Assembly (NCBI RefSeq): GCF_011440375.1
Contig: NZ_JAAOIR010000004.1
Coordinates: 62,001-126,000 of the forward strand
DNA: 64,000 bases
Reading direction: 5' to 3'
Source: Halorubellus sp. JP-L1
GTDB lineage: Archaea > Halobacteriota > Halobacteria > Halobacteriales > Natrialbaceae
The notes beneath the pieces are model-generated. The model did not search any database, had not been told where the DNA came from, and saw only the letters and a list, made by a program, of their open reading frames with translations. Shown here piece after piece: positions 17,266-26,403 of the stretch. Position 1 is the first letter of the stretch. The number at the start of each line of letters is the position of its first letter. The position numbers and the translations under genes are program-made.

Positions 17266-18536
17266 TGCGACCACCTCCGGCGAGCGCGCTGGAACGCCGC
17301 CCGCAACGGTTCGTCCGGCGACCACGCGACGACCTTCACGCCGGCCTCCCGGACGTCACCGATCCGGTCGAGCCACTGGATGCGGTCGACGGTCGACCCC
17401 GCGGTCTCCGTGCTCGTCACGTCCGGCGCGAGCATCCGGACCGAGTGCCCGGACGCCTGCAGGCGGCGCGCGGTCTCCGCCGGCTCGTCGTCGGGGACCG
17501 CCGAGACGAACACGACCTGCGAGCCGTCGGGCAACCGTCGACGCAGCCAGTCCACGCGCCGGTCGTCGTCGTACGTGCCGAATCCGCCGTCGGTCACGAC
17601 CGGGAATGACGAGTCCGTACTCGTCTCCAGCATCTCCCGGACGCGGACCGCGTGCCCGTCGCCCACGCCGGGAGCGAGGTACTCGCTGTCGTGCCCGTAG
17701 AACGCGAGCCCCACGCGGTTCCCCTCGTCGAGCAGGTGCGAGACGAGGCGCGCTGCCGCGAACTTCGAGAGCGACACCGCGTCGGGTTCGTCCTCGCGTC
17801 GCGCCACCCGACAGACGTTCCGGACGTCCACGACCACGACGACGTTCGCCGCTCGCTCCTCCCGGAACTCGACGGTCGTCAACTCGCGCGTGCGAGCGTA
17901 GCGCTTCCAGTCCACGCGATTCATCGGGTCGCTGTGGTGGTAGTCCCTGGACTGGTAGAACTCCACGCCCTCCCCGCCCACGTCAGTCGGCACCATCCCC
18001 GTCTGCGGGATGGTCTGGTCGGCCAGCGGCACGTCGCCGACGTCCGCGTTCACCGTCATCGCCGTCGACGCCGTCACCGTCGTTCGAGACTCCACGTCCG
18101 CGCTCACGTTCCGCGCGACGACGGTGACGTCGTCGAACTCGTGGCGACCGCGGCGCGCACGAACGACGTACGAGTACGTCGCCGATTCGCCCGCCTGGAG
18201 CGTCGCCGAGTGCCGCGGCGACCCCTCGACCACGCCGATCGCGTCCGGGACGCCGTCGACGACGCGGACGTCCGGGACCAGCGAATCGCTCGTGTTCCGG
18301 ACCGTCACCGTCACCTCGACGTCCTGTCCGGCCGTCGGCGCGTCGTCACCGAGCGTCCGCGACACCGCGAACGACGCCTCGACGGGCGCGGTCGCGTACC
18401 CGTACGCCGCGTACGCGAGCCCGACGCTCGCCGCCATGAACAGGACCGTGTTGTTCCCGACGATGCCGAGCGCACACGCGACGAGCGCGGCGAGCAAGCC
18501 GACCTGCCAGCGTTCCGTTCGCGTCTGCGTCGTCAC
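17262..18536 (-). CDS. DUF58 domain-containing protein
   Basis: A 424-residue protein with two N-terminal membrane helices (about 12-45), an extracytoplasmic beta-sandwich-like region with CARDB-type strands (VEVTVTVRNTSDSLVPDVRV) and a C-terminal DUF58/von-Willebrand-like domain. The hallmark DUF58 motif is present: DPMNRVDWKRYARTRELTTV, followed by VVVVVDV. The MIDAS aspartate-serine pattern is only partly kept. DUF58 proteins occur with MoxR AAA ATPases and transglutaminase-like or DUF4129 proteins. It overlaps both neighbours by four bases. Confidence 0.88.
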   Translation of the reverse strand: MTTQTRTERWQVGLLAALVACALGIVGNNTVLFMAASVGLAYAAYGYATAPVEASFAVSRTLGDDAPTAGQDVEVTVTVRNTSDSLVPDVRVVDGVPDAIGVVEGSPRHSATLQAGESATYSYVVRARRGRHEFDDVTVVARNVSADVESRTTVTASTAMTVNADVGDVPLADQTIPQTGMVPTDVGGEGVEFYQSRDYHHSDPMNRVDWKRYARTRELTTVEFREERAANVVVVVDVRNVCRVARREDEPDAVSLSKFAAARLVSHLLDEGNRVGLAFYGHDSEYLAPGVGDGHAVRVREMLETSTDSSFPVVTDGGFGTYDDDRRVDWLRRRLPDGSQVVFVSAVPDDEPAETARRLQASGHSVRMLAPDVTSTETAGSTVDRIQWLDRIGDVREAGVKVVAWSPDEPLRAAFQRARRRWSQ

Positions 18537-19513
18537 GCGTCGTCACCTCCGTTCGTCGCGAGCGCGTCCTCCGCGAGACCCGTCGCCTCCGCGTCCGGCG
18601 CGGCCACGGTCGATTCGTCGTCGTTCGCCGATCCGTTCGAGCGCGACACGTCCGTCGCAGTCGCCGACTCGAACGTTCCGACGTCGGCCGTCGACCGGAT
18701 CGAACTCGCGTCGATGCCGTCCTCTTCGATCCGGTCGTCAGCGTCGCTATCGCTCGCGTCCTCGATGGAGTCGAGCGCCGAAGATTCGTGCGTCCGGAGT
18801 GCGGACTCGCCGGCGGTTCGCGCGACCGACGACTCGCCGACCGAGTCGCCCGACCCAGCCGTCGACACGCCCGCGTGTCGAGCGAGGGCGTCGACGGTGG
18901 CATCGACGCGACGCTGGTAGGCCTCGCCGCTCAACCAGTCCACGAACTGCACGCGCAGCGGGAGCGCCCCGGCCCCGTCGTCGCCGAGGAACGCCGCTGC
19001 ACGCGCGTCGTCCGTCCACGTCCCGGCCGCGACCATCGCCGCCGCGGTCTCGCCGTCGACGTCGTGCTCGTTCGCGAGCACGCGAACCGCGAGTTCCGTG
19101 AGCGTGCTCGTCACGTCGTTCTTCTCGCGGTACGTCCACCAGTTCTTCGCGGCCGACTCCGGGAGTTCACCACCGACCGTCTCGACGGACTGATCGATCT
19201 CCTCGCCGGAGACGTGATTCTCCGCGTAGTGCGCTCGCTCGGGCTCCCTCCCGACGAGCGGTGCCGCGGTCGACTCGCGCGTCCCCGTCAGGTACAGGTG
19301 CGCGAGCCCGTACACGCCACCGACGACGCTGGCCAGGACCACGAGTACGGGATTCCCGAAGGACGCGCCGAGGCTCCCCGCCACCGCGTCGCCGACGGCG
19401 GGCACCAGCGCCGACAGGACCGCGAGGGAGAGCGCGAGAACGCCGACGCCGGCGACCAGTCGCCGCACCGTCCGGCGGTCGCCGGCGTCGCGGAGGTCGT
19501 CGAGTCCCATCAC
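18533..19513 (-). CDS. DUF7269-like membrane protein of the DUF58 operon
   Basis: A 326-residue protein with two membrane helices near the N-terminus (about 20-42 and 52-72), a conserved-looking region VGGELPESAAKNWWTYREKN around 112 and a soluble domain to about 220, then a long acidic, serine-rich low-complexity tail. It fits the haloarchaeal family found between DUF4129 and DUF58 genes. ATGA overlaps join it to both neighbours (18533-18536 and 19510-19513), so translation is coupled. Function unknown. Confidence 0.75.
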   Translation of the reverse strand: MMGLDDLRDAGDRRTVRRLVAGVGVLALSLAVLSALVPAVGDAVAGSLGASFGNPVLVVLASVVGGVYGLAHLYLTGTRESTAAPLVGREPERAHYAENHVSGEEIDQSVETVGGELPESAAKNWWTYREKNDVTSTLTELAVRVLANEHDVDGETAAAMVAAGTWTDDARAAAFLGDDGAGALPLRVQFVDWLSGEAYQRRVDATVDALARHAGVSTAGSGDSVGESSVARTAGESALRTHESSALDSIEDASDSDADDRIEEDGIDASSIRSTADVGTFESATATDVSRSNGSANDDESTVAAPDAEATGLAEDALATNGGDDA

Positions 19514-20592
19514 GATGACTCACCCCTCAGGGCGGCCCGCACGCGCTCGTACGCGTCCCGGGCGACCGAGACGCGTTCGCCGTCGTCCGGCAGGCCACCG
19601 TAGCGGACGTCCCGGAACGCTCGCGTCAACGACCGGACGGCGTCCATCGGCAGGCCGCGGTCGATCGCCGCGCGCGCGATCTCGCCGGGCGTCGCGCCGT
19701 CCCGTCCAGAGACGCCGAGGTCCGACTGGAGGCGGTCCCACGCCTCGCGGACGGACGCCGGCGGGTCGGGATCGGCCGGCTCCGTGTCGGCGGTCTCGGT
19801 GTCGGTCGCGCCACTCCGCGGGTCCTCGTTGGCCGCGTCCGTGCTGCGCCCGAACAGGCCGCCCGACCCCACCGAGGTCGCGAGTGCGGAGAGGCCGAGC
19901 GAGAACGACCCGATGCCACGGCCGAGGCCGCCGACGGCGCCGACGAACCCACCGGGTACTTTCAGTAGACTCCCACCGATCGCGGCGCCGGCTCCCCCGA
20001 GGGCGCGCGCCATCGCTCCGAACCCGCTGGTCGCGGCGCCGAAGCGGTCGGCGAACCCGTCGAGGATGTCGGGCGCGTTCGTTCCCGCGAACATCACGAA
20101 CGCGAGCGACGTTTGCGGGATGCGTCGTACGTACGCCAGCAGCCGGAGGTGTGGCGCCGACGGCAGGTCCCACTCGGAGGGGTTCCGGCGGCGGTGATGC
20201 CGGCCGAGACCGACCGCGGCGACGAGGAAGAGGGCCGTCCCGCCGAACAGGACGGTGCCGAACGCGAGCCAGGCGCCTTGCTCGCCGCCCGAGGCCGCGT
20301 CGTCGTACGCGGGTGCCTCGGTCGTCGTCGCTACGTCGTCTCGCGAACTCGTCGCCGTGTCGGTCGCCGTTTCGTCCTTCTGGGTCTTCGTCGTCGACGC
20401 GTCGGTGTCGGTGGTCGTCGGCGTCTCCGTGGCGGTCGCGGTGGCGGTACCGGTGCCGACGCCGCCGGGTCCGCTGCTACCCGCGGGGACCGGGTTCGCT
20501 CCGAACCCCGTCGCGGGGAAGAGGCTCGCGCCGAGCACGACCGCGATTACGCACGCGACTGCGAGCGCCGCTCGATACAGGTCCTGGTCCAC
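19510..20592 (-). CDS. DUF4129 domain-containing membrane protein
   Basis: A 360-residue protein: an N-terminal membrane helix (about 8-28), a Thr/Glu/Asp-rich linker (TATATATETPTTTDTD), a second helix near 112-135, a glycine-rich central stretch that may form further helices, and a C-terminal DUF4129-type region (TPGEIARAAIDRGLPMDAVR, then RDVRYGG). DUF4129 is found at the C-terminus of transglutaminase-like proteins and in DUF58/MoxR clusters. Start: the GTG at 20592 is chosen because a strong TATA element at 20615-20624 precedes it by about 25 nt; the long upstream frame is antisense to the protease gene. First gene of the four-gene operon. Confidence 0.78.
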   Translation of the reverse strand: MDQDLYRAALAVACVIAVVLGASLFPATGFGANPVPAGSSGPGGVGTGTATATATETPTTTDTDASTTKTQKDETATDTATSSRDDVATTTEAPAYDDAASGGEQGAWLAFGTVLFGGTALFLVAAVGLGRHHRRRNPSEWDLPSAPHLRLLAYVRRIPQTSLAFVMFAGTNAPDILDGFADRFGAATSGFGAMARALGGAGAAIGGSLLKVPGGFVGAVGGLGRGIGSFSLGLSALATSVGSGGLFGRSTDAANEDPRSGATDTETADTEPADPDPPASVREAWDRLQSDLGVSGRDGATPGEIARAAIDRGLPMDAVRSLTRAFRDVRYGGLPDDGERVSVARDAYERVRAALRGESS

Positions 20593-20614
20593 ACGTCGAG
20601 ATACGTTCGAACGG

Positions 20615-20626
20615 TTAAATATATTA
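20615..20626 (-). promoter_or_regulatory. TATA element of the DUF4129-DUF58 operon
   Basis: TAATATATTTAA on the minus strand, unusually AT-rich for this genome, 23 nt before the GTG start at 20592. Supports a leaderless GTG-initiated message. Confidence 0.7.
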
Positions 20627-20722
20627 CCTTTGATACGTGGAAGGAGGTCCCGGAAGGTACCCCGAACGCGTGTCAGGACGGAAACCCTTTTGGTTCGGTA
20701 CTTCATTTCTTCGAGATACGGT

Positions 20723-21775
20723 ATGGAACGCGACAGGCCCCTCGTGCGACGCATCCTCCTCACGCTCGCCCTGATCCTGGCGATCGACGCCGTCGTCGTC
20801 GGCGTCTTCGCCCTCCTCGCGTACCCCTGGCTCTCGGTCGTCCACGACCCCATCGCGGCCATCGTCGGCTCGCAGGCCGCGCTCCTCGCCCGCTGGCTCG
20901 TGGTGTTCGTCCCCGTCCTCGTTCTCTTCGTGTGGGCGCAACTGCGCTTCACGAAGCGCGAACTCCTCGCGGACGTCCCCGCGACCGACGCCACGCGCGA
21001 GACCCACCCCGACCTCCACGCTCGATTCGCGCGACTCTGCAAGCAAGCGGACGTGCAGCCCCCGAACCTCGGCGTCGTCGATAGCAGCGTCCCTAACAGC
21101 TTCGCGGTCGGCGGCGTGACGGACGCGACCGTCGTCGTCTCCGAGGGCCTCTTCGACGCGCTCTCGGACGACGAACTGGACGCCGTCCTCGCCCACGAAC
21201 TCGCGCACGTCAAGAACCGCGACGCGACCGTGATGACGCTCGCGAGCTTCCTCCCGGCGCTCGTCAGCGACGACCGCCGCGTCGTGAACGGCGACGGTGC
21301 GCACCTCTTCGTCTGGATCGCCCTCACGTTCGTCCTCTACGTGTTATCGTCCGCGTTCGTCCCCGGGGCCCTGTTCTCGATGACCTCCGTCCTCGGGTTC
21401 GTCGCGCTCGTCGCCATCTCCGTCCTCGGCGGAGGCATCCTCCTCGGCGTCCTCACGGCCCCCGTCGTCCTCCTCTCCCGGCGGCTCTCCGAGAGCCGGG
21501 AGTTCGTCGCCGACCGCGCCGGCGCCGTCCTCGTCGGCGACCCGAGCGCGCTCGTCACCGCGCTCGAGAAACTCAGCGACCGCGGCCTCGGCCGCCCCGA
21601 GACCGACGCCCGTGCACACTACCGGGGCGTCGACGGCCTCTGCTTCCTCCCCTACGGACTCGACGAAACGGGAGACGAGGCAGCCAACGACGACGCATTC
21701 ACCGTCGAGACGCGCTCGCATCCGCCGACGCACGAACGCGTCGCCAACCTCCGCGCCCTCGCCGACGAACTGTAG
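20723..21775 (+). CDS. M48 family membrane metalloprotease (HtpX-like)
   Basis: A 350-residue protease with two N-terminal membrane helices (about 10-30 and 48-68), then a zinc metallopeptidase domain with HELAH in [13 protein letters not shown] (about 157-161) and the third-ligand Glu region [13 protein letters not shown], followed by the usual C-terminal [11 protein letters not shown]. Two more hydrophobic segments lie between these motifs. Family members degrade or clip membrane proteins under stress. It is transcribed divergently from the DUF58 operon, sharing the intergenic space 20593-20722. A second M48 protein is at 32506. Confidence 0.9.
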
Positions 21776-21839
21776 TCCGCTGTCCCGCCGTCGGCAATTC
21801 GAAGTCTCTCCCTTCGTCGGCAACTGGTCGGCCGTTGCG

Positions 21840-21845
21840 TTTATC
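21840..21845 (+). promoter_or_regulatory. TATA box of the gluzincin gene
   Basis: TTTATC, 24 nt before the ATG at 21870; leaderless spacing. Confidence 0.65.
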
Positions 21846-21869
21846 TCTCGATATCCAACAGTCTCCGGT

Positions 21870-23744
21870 ATGCAACGGGTAACCACCGTCCTCGTCCTCC
21901 TCCTCGTCGCCGGGACGCCCGCCGGGAGCGTCCTCGGGGCGAGCACACACGCCGGTCCCGGTCCGTCCGCGACTACCACCGGCGCAGCCCAGGTGGATGC
22001 TGCGGCTGCGGACGGCGCCCCCGCGGACGAAGTCGTTCATCAGACCGCCTCGAGTGTGGGGACGCCACGCAGTGCGCCAGCGTCGAGCGACCCGACGATC
22101 GTGGAGCGAACGCGACTGAACAGCACGCTCTCGGTCCCCGGACGGGTGACGATCACGTACGAGTACGAGCTCCCGACCTCGCTCTCGGAGTTCAGGATGC
22201 AGGCACCGTTCTTCGCGGACGACGCCGTCCAGTCCCTGCAGACCGACGACTTCGAGCGGACCGGCGAGACGGAGTTCACGTGGTCCGAGGACACCCAGAC
22301 GCCGTCGGTGACGGTGACGACGAGCGTCGACCAGGGCGAACTGACGAGCGACGCGGTCGGCGTGGAGACCGACGCGTTCGCGTTCGTCGAGTTCCCCGCG
22401 ACGTACGTCTCCTGGCGGTACTTCGGGACGGAACCGACGTTCACCACGACCGGCGAGGTCGCCGGGGACGGCGTCGCGAGTCGCGCGTTCGCGGTCGCCG
22501 GCGAGACCACGGCCGAGTCCGTCGCCGCGGGCGATCGAACCGTCGACGTCGTCCTCGCCGGCGACGCCAGCAGCCAGTCGACGCCCGCGGCGTACGGGGA
22601 CGTGTTCCGGCTCGGCGACCGCGAACTCGTCGACGGCGCCGAAGGCGTCGACGACGACGGCGACGACCACGACGACGGCGACGACGGTCCGCAGAGCGTC
22701 GTGTACGTCCTCCCAGAGGACGCGTTCGCGTACGAATATCCCTGGGCCGGGCGCGCGCAGTACGACAGCTTCTTCGTGCAGGATTCGGCGTCGACGGTCG
22801 AACGCGTCGAGAGCACGCCCTACCACGAGTACGTGCACGTCCGCATGGCGACGTTCGGCGAGGACTCCTCGGCGTGGCTGAACGAGGCGCTCGCGGAGTA
22901 CTACGGCCACCTGCTGGCGATGAACGCGGGCGACGGCGACTGGAGCGAGTTCCAGGAGGCGCTGGCGGTGACGCGCGACGAGTACCGGGACGCGAAACTC
23001 GCTGACACCGCGACCTGGGACCGCGAGCCCGTGGACTACGAGAAGGGGTCGCTCGTCGCCGCGGCGCTGGACGCCGAGATACGGAACCGAACCGGGGGTG
23101 CGAGGACGCTCCAGGACGTGCTCGCGTACCGGTACGGCGACGACGACCCGTACGGCGACCTGCGGACGTACGAGGACTTCTCGGCGGCGGTCGTCGCGGT
23201 CACTGACGACGAGTCGATGCGGGCGTGGCTCGACGAGTACGTCGCGGGCGAGTCGACGCCGCCCGTCCCGAGCGACCCGGACCGGTTCGTCCTGAACGCG
23301 TCGATGGACTCCGACGGCGACGGCGTCGAGAACCGCCGCGAGGTCCAGACGAACCCGTTCGAGTCCGACACCGACGGCGACGGCATCGACGACGGCGAGG
23401 ACGCCTATCCGACCGACGACACTCGGTACGAGGCGTCGACGACGACCGAGGAACCGACGACTGTGGCGACGTCCGCGACGCCGACGACGACTGTACGGAC
23501 GACCGAGAAGCCGACCACGAAGCCGACCACGACGGCGACCACGCAAACCACGGCGGCCACGGGATCGACCGCGTCGACCGCAACGGGCGAGTCGGCGCCG
23601 ACGGCTGACGATACGGCAAACGGCGACTCCAGTGGTGGACCCGGTGACGGAGACTTCGACCCGACCGCGGTTCCGGGATTCGGCCCGAGCGTGGCCGTCC
23701 TCGCACTGCTTGCCGTGGCGTTCATCGTCCGCCGGCGTCGCTGA
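21870..23744 (+). CDS. surface-anchored gluzincin metalloprotease with Ca-binding repeats and PGF-CTERM
   Basis: A 624-residue exported protein. A Sec signal peptide (1-24) is followed by a beta-rich region (about 75-240), an acidic Asp/His-rich stretch (260-272) and a gluzincin catalytic core: YHEYVHVRM with HEYVH at 319-323, and [10 protein letters not shown] with the third ligand Glu339. Thrombospondin type 3-like calcium motifs follow ([28 protein letters not shown]), then a Thr-rich glycosylatable stalk of about 70 residues and a C-terminal PGF-CTERM signal: [16 protein letters not shown], hydrophobic segment, RRRR. The PGF-CTERM is recognised by archaeosortase A, so the protease should be lipid-anchored at the cell surface. 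Substrate unknown. Confidence 0.88.
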
Positions 23745-23842
23745 GGCCCTCTCGCCCCGTTATCGCGTCGGCCCCACCCCACCGTGTCCGGAGTAACCGG
23801 CACCCCTTGCCGGGGCGACCGTCCGGGGACCGGGGACGTCAG

Positions 23843-24628
23843 TCAGTACGAGAAGAGGTCCGCGCCGCCGGTCACGCCGATCACCTGCCCCGTCACGTAA
23901 CGCGCCTGGTCGCTGGCCAGATAGCACACGAGTGGCGCGACGTCGTCCTCGCGACCCAGTTCCTTCATCGGGGTCGCCTGTCGGATGCGCTCGAACTGCG
24001 GATTGAACGCTTCCAGCTGCTCGGGCTCCATCTCCGCCAGGTCCTCGACGACGATGTTCGGCGTCAGGACGTTCGAGGTCACGCCGTACCTCGCGCCCTC
24101 CAGTGCGAGGGTCTTCCCGAACCCGATGAGGCCCGCCTTCGTCGTCGAGTACGAGATCTGCGCGAAGCTCCCGCGCCACCCGGCGATGCTCGCCATCGTC
24201 ACGATGCGTCCCCACCCACGTTCCTTCATGCCCGGGTAGACCGCCTTCGTGACGTTGTACGCACCCGTGAGGTTCAGTTCCACGTCGCGATCCCAGAGGT
24301 CGTCGTCGAAGTCCTCCATTTTCGCGACAGCGTCGACGAACCCGGCGTTGTTCACGAGGACGTCGATACCGCCGGTCTCTTCCTCGACGGCTTCGATCGT
24401 CGATGCGACGTCCTCACGGTCGGTGAGGTCGCAGTCCACCGCCATCGCCTCGCCCGTCGCGTCCTCGTCGTCGTCGATCTCGTCCACGACGCGCTCGGCG
24501 CCGTCCAGGTCGACGTCGAGGACGACGACGGCCGCGCCCTCGCGCGCGAGGTGCTTGCAGTCTTCGCTCCCGAGTCGCCCGGCCCCGCCGGTGACGAGCG
24601 CCGTGCGTCCGTCAAGTCCGAGATCCAT
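23843..24628 (-). CDS. SDR family oxidoreductase
   Basis: A 261-residue classical short-chain dehydrogenase/reductase. Nucleotide motif TGGAGRLG at 13-20 (the usual TGxxxGxG; the last Gly is present), NNAG at 93-96, catalytic Ser147 in VTMASIAGW and YxxxK as Tyr160-Lys164 (SYSTTK). Asp38 and Asp40 after strand 2 favour NAD over NADP. The sequence resembles 3-hydroxyacyl/3-oxoacyl type reductases, but the substrate is not decided. A CTATGAAC element about 28 nt upstream may be its TATA box. Stand-alone gene. Confidence 0.9.
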   Translation of the reverse strand: MDLGLDGRTALVTGGAGRLGSEDCKHLAREGAAVVVLDVDLDGAERVVDEIDDDEDATGEAMAVDCDLTDREDVASTIEAVEEETGGIDVLVNNAGFVDAVAKMEDFDDDLWDRDVELNLTGAYNVTKAVYPGMKERGWGRIVTMASIAGWRGSFAQISYSTTKAGLIGFGKTLALEGARYGVTSNVLTPNIVVEDLAEMEPEQLEAFNPQFERIRQATPMKELGREDDVAPLVCYLASDQARYVTGQVIGVTGGADLFSY

Positions 24629-24840
24629 GTCGCGATACCACGAACCAACCGTTCATAGTTGTTAGCGTCTCGGCACGAACGTCACGTCGCCAGATCGCTC
24701 CCGGTAACTTCAGTCGTCGTTTCGAAATAAACGATCTTGAACCACGAACGCCCACTTCGAACGGTAAGTATGACACGACTGAAGCGAGAAGAGATGGTAT
24801 AACGTCACGTACGCGCAGCAAAACAAAGTGGGAGGGGGTC
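24629..24840. other. intergenic region, divergent promoters
   Basis: Between the SDR gene and the Nudix leader. The left part holds the SDR promoter; a TATAACG box at 24796-24802 on the plus strand would start a transcript near 24825. No protein gene seen here. Confidence 0.45.
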
Positions 24841-24936
24841 ATGGACGGTTCCACCAAGGCCCGTCCCGGATTCACAGAACGAGCATCCCGGCCCGCAGAA
24901 CGGCCCTCCCGGCCTCAGACCGGCCCCTCCCGGTGA
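24841..24936 (+). CDS. candidate 31-residue leader ORF upstream of the Nudix gene
   Basis: An ATG at 24841 is preceded by a purine-rich GGGAGGGGGTC (Shine-Dalgarno-like) and opens a 31-codon frame ending in TGA at 24934-24936, 20 bases before the Nudix ATG. The peptide begins MDGSTKARPGF and contains repeated Arg-Pro steps (RPG, RPAE, RPSRPQ). The DNA itself is an imperfect tandem repeat of 20-21 bp (about 24875-24935). A TATA-like box at 24796 would give a leader of about 20 nt. It could be a true small protein, a regulatory upstream ORF or chance; composition is basic, which is unusual for a haloarchaeal protein. Confidence 0.35.
   Translation: MDGSTKARPGFTERASRPAERPSRPQTGPSR
24875..24935. 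repeat. imperfect tandem repeat, unit 20-21 bp, three copies
   Basis: CAGA(A/C)CG starts recur at 24875, 24896 and 24916, each followed within the unit by TCCCGG; a weaker fourth copy precedes it. It lies inside the candidate leader ORF. Confidence 0.55.
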
Positions 24937-24956
24937 CGGGCGTCGACTACCCTCTC

Positions 24957-25496
24957 ATGTCCCACTCGCACGACCACGACCGACCAGACCAGAGACGCCC
25001 AGTAGACGGACGGAACCAGGCCGCCAACCACGCCGCGAACCGTCCAGTACGATCACCGAGCGGCCCGCTCGACGCCGCGACGACCGTCCGGAAGGTGTGC
25101 GCGTACGTCACTCGGAACCAGGAGGAACTCCTCGTGTTCGACGGCCCCGGCCACGACGACCCGCAGGTCCCGAAGGGCACCATCGAGGGCACCGAACCGC
25201 CGCCGCAGGCCCTCCACCGGGAGGTCCGCGAGGAGAGTGGCTTGACTCCCGACGACGATCCGACGCACGTCGCGACCGACGTCTGGACGCGTCGCCACCA
25301 CCCACCGCGGCACTACCTCCGGCACTTCTACCACGTGAGCGTCGACGAACCCCGCGACGCGTGGACCCACACCGTCACCGGCGACGGCCCCGAGTGCGGC
25401 GCCGAGTTCGCGTACTCGTGGCTCGAACTGGACGAGGCGACGGACTTCGCGCTCGACCTCCACGACTACGTCCCCCTCCTCCGGGAACGACTCTGA
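24957..25496 (+). CDS. Nudix hydrolase
   Basis: A 179-residue protein with a disordered, His/Asp/Arg-rich N-terminus (MSHSHDHDRPDQRR) and a Nudix domain. The Nudix box G-5x-E-7x-RE-x2-EE-x-G is seen in GTIEGTEPPPQALHREVREE followed by SGL. Substrates of the family are nucleoside diphosphates linked to another moiety; here the fold resembles Ap4A/bis-phosphatase-like members but this is not decisive. The ATG at 24957 is preferred; the frame continues open upstream through the leader region to a GTG at 24828, which would add 43 residues without domain character. Confidence 0.85.
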   Translation: MSHSHDHDRPDQRRPVDGRNQAANHAANRPVRSPSGPLDAATTVRKVCAYVTRNQEELLVFDGPGHDDPQVPKGTIEGTEPPPQALHREVREESGLTPDDDPTHVATDVWTRRHHPPRHYLRHFYHVSVDEPRDAWTHTVTGDGPECGAEFAYSWLELDEATDFALDLHDYVPLLRERL

Positions 25497-25566
25497 ATCG
25501 ACCGGTCCGCCACACCACTGCGAAGACGGGGGTCAGCGCGTGGTCGTCTTCCACCGGCCACTGTCG

Positions 25567-26403
25567 TCACCCGAGGTCGCTCCGGGCGAAGGTCGCGTAC
25601 CCCGCGAGCAGCGGGAGCGCCGTCCAGGCCGCGAGCACCACTGCGAAGACGCTCCAGTGCAAGTACGCTGGCGATCCGTCGGCGACTGCACCGGCGATAC
25701 CGGGGAAGGAGTCGTCGGTCGCGTGGACGACTGCCTGGACGAGTGCGCCGTACGCCCCGGACGGACTGAGGCCCTGTACGAGCACGAACCAGCCGGGGAC
25801 GGTGCCGGCGGGCGCGGCACCCTCGACGACGAGGTGTGCGCCTTGCGGAACGAGGTCCCAGAGGAGCGCGAGTGCGAGGTACGCCGCGATACCCAGCGTC
25901 ATCGCTCGCCCGCGCGTCGCCGCGGCCGCCGAAACGCCTACCGCGATACCGACGAACGCGACGCCGAGCGCGCACGTCAGCGCGACGATGCCGGCGAACG
26001 CGACGACCGGCAGGCCGCCGTACGCTATCGCGGTCGGGATCGCCGCGAGCGCGAACCCGGCGACGAGACCGACGACGACCACGGCTGCTCGCCCCAGAAA
26101 CTTCCCGAGGACGACCGTACCGCGACGTGGTTCGAGCCCGAGGAGGATGCGGATGCTCCCGGACTCGCGTTCGCCTGCGATGGAGAGGTATGCGGCGACG
26201 AGCGCGACGATGGGGACGAGCATCGCGGCGAACTCCGTCGCCGCCCCGAGTCCGGAGAGGACGTTCGCGTCGAACGCCGGGATGGCGAGCGGCACCATCG
26301 AGGTGACTGCGACCATCACCGCGACGAGGGCGACGACCCCCCAGACGACGCGCGACTGGACGGCGTCGCGGAACTCGCGTCGCGCGATGACCGCCCAGCT
26401 CAT
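25567..26403 (-). CDS. ABC transporter permease (ABC-2 / NosY type)
   Basis: A 278-residue polytopic membrane protein with about six helices. N-terminus MSWAVIARREFRDAVQSRVV is typical for this exporter family, as is the GERESGSIRILLGLEPRRGT loop after the second helix, matching the same loop in the permease at 909-1763 (GDRERGSIKHALGLPNTRAE). Its ATG overlaps the stop of the ATPase gene by four bases. Paralogue of the first exporter in the window. Substrate unknown. Confidence 0.9.
   Translation of the reverse strand: MSWAVIARREFRDAVQSRVVWGVVALVAVMVAVTSMVPLAIPAFDANVLSGLGAATEFAAMLVPIVALVAAYLSIAGERESGSIRILLGLEPRRGTVVLGKFLGRAAVVVVGLVAGFALAAIPTAIAYGGLPVVAFAGIVALTCALGVAFVGIAVGVSAAAATRGRAMTLGIAAYLALALLWDLVPQGAHLVVEGAAPAGTVPGWFVLVQGLSPSGAYGALVQAVVHATDDSFPGIAGAVADGSPAYLHWSVFAVVLAAWTALPLLAGYATFARSDLG

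Noticed and set aside
24612-24956. tRNA or other known RNA gene
   Set aside because: No cloverleaf, no CCA-type end and no conserved tRNA blocks were found here or in any other spacer of the window.
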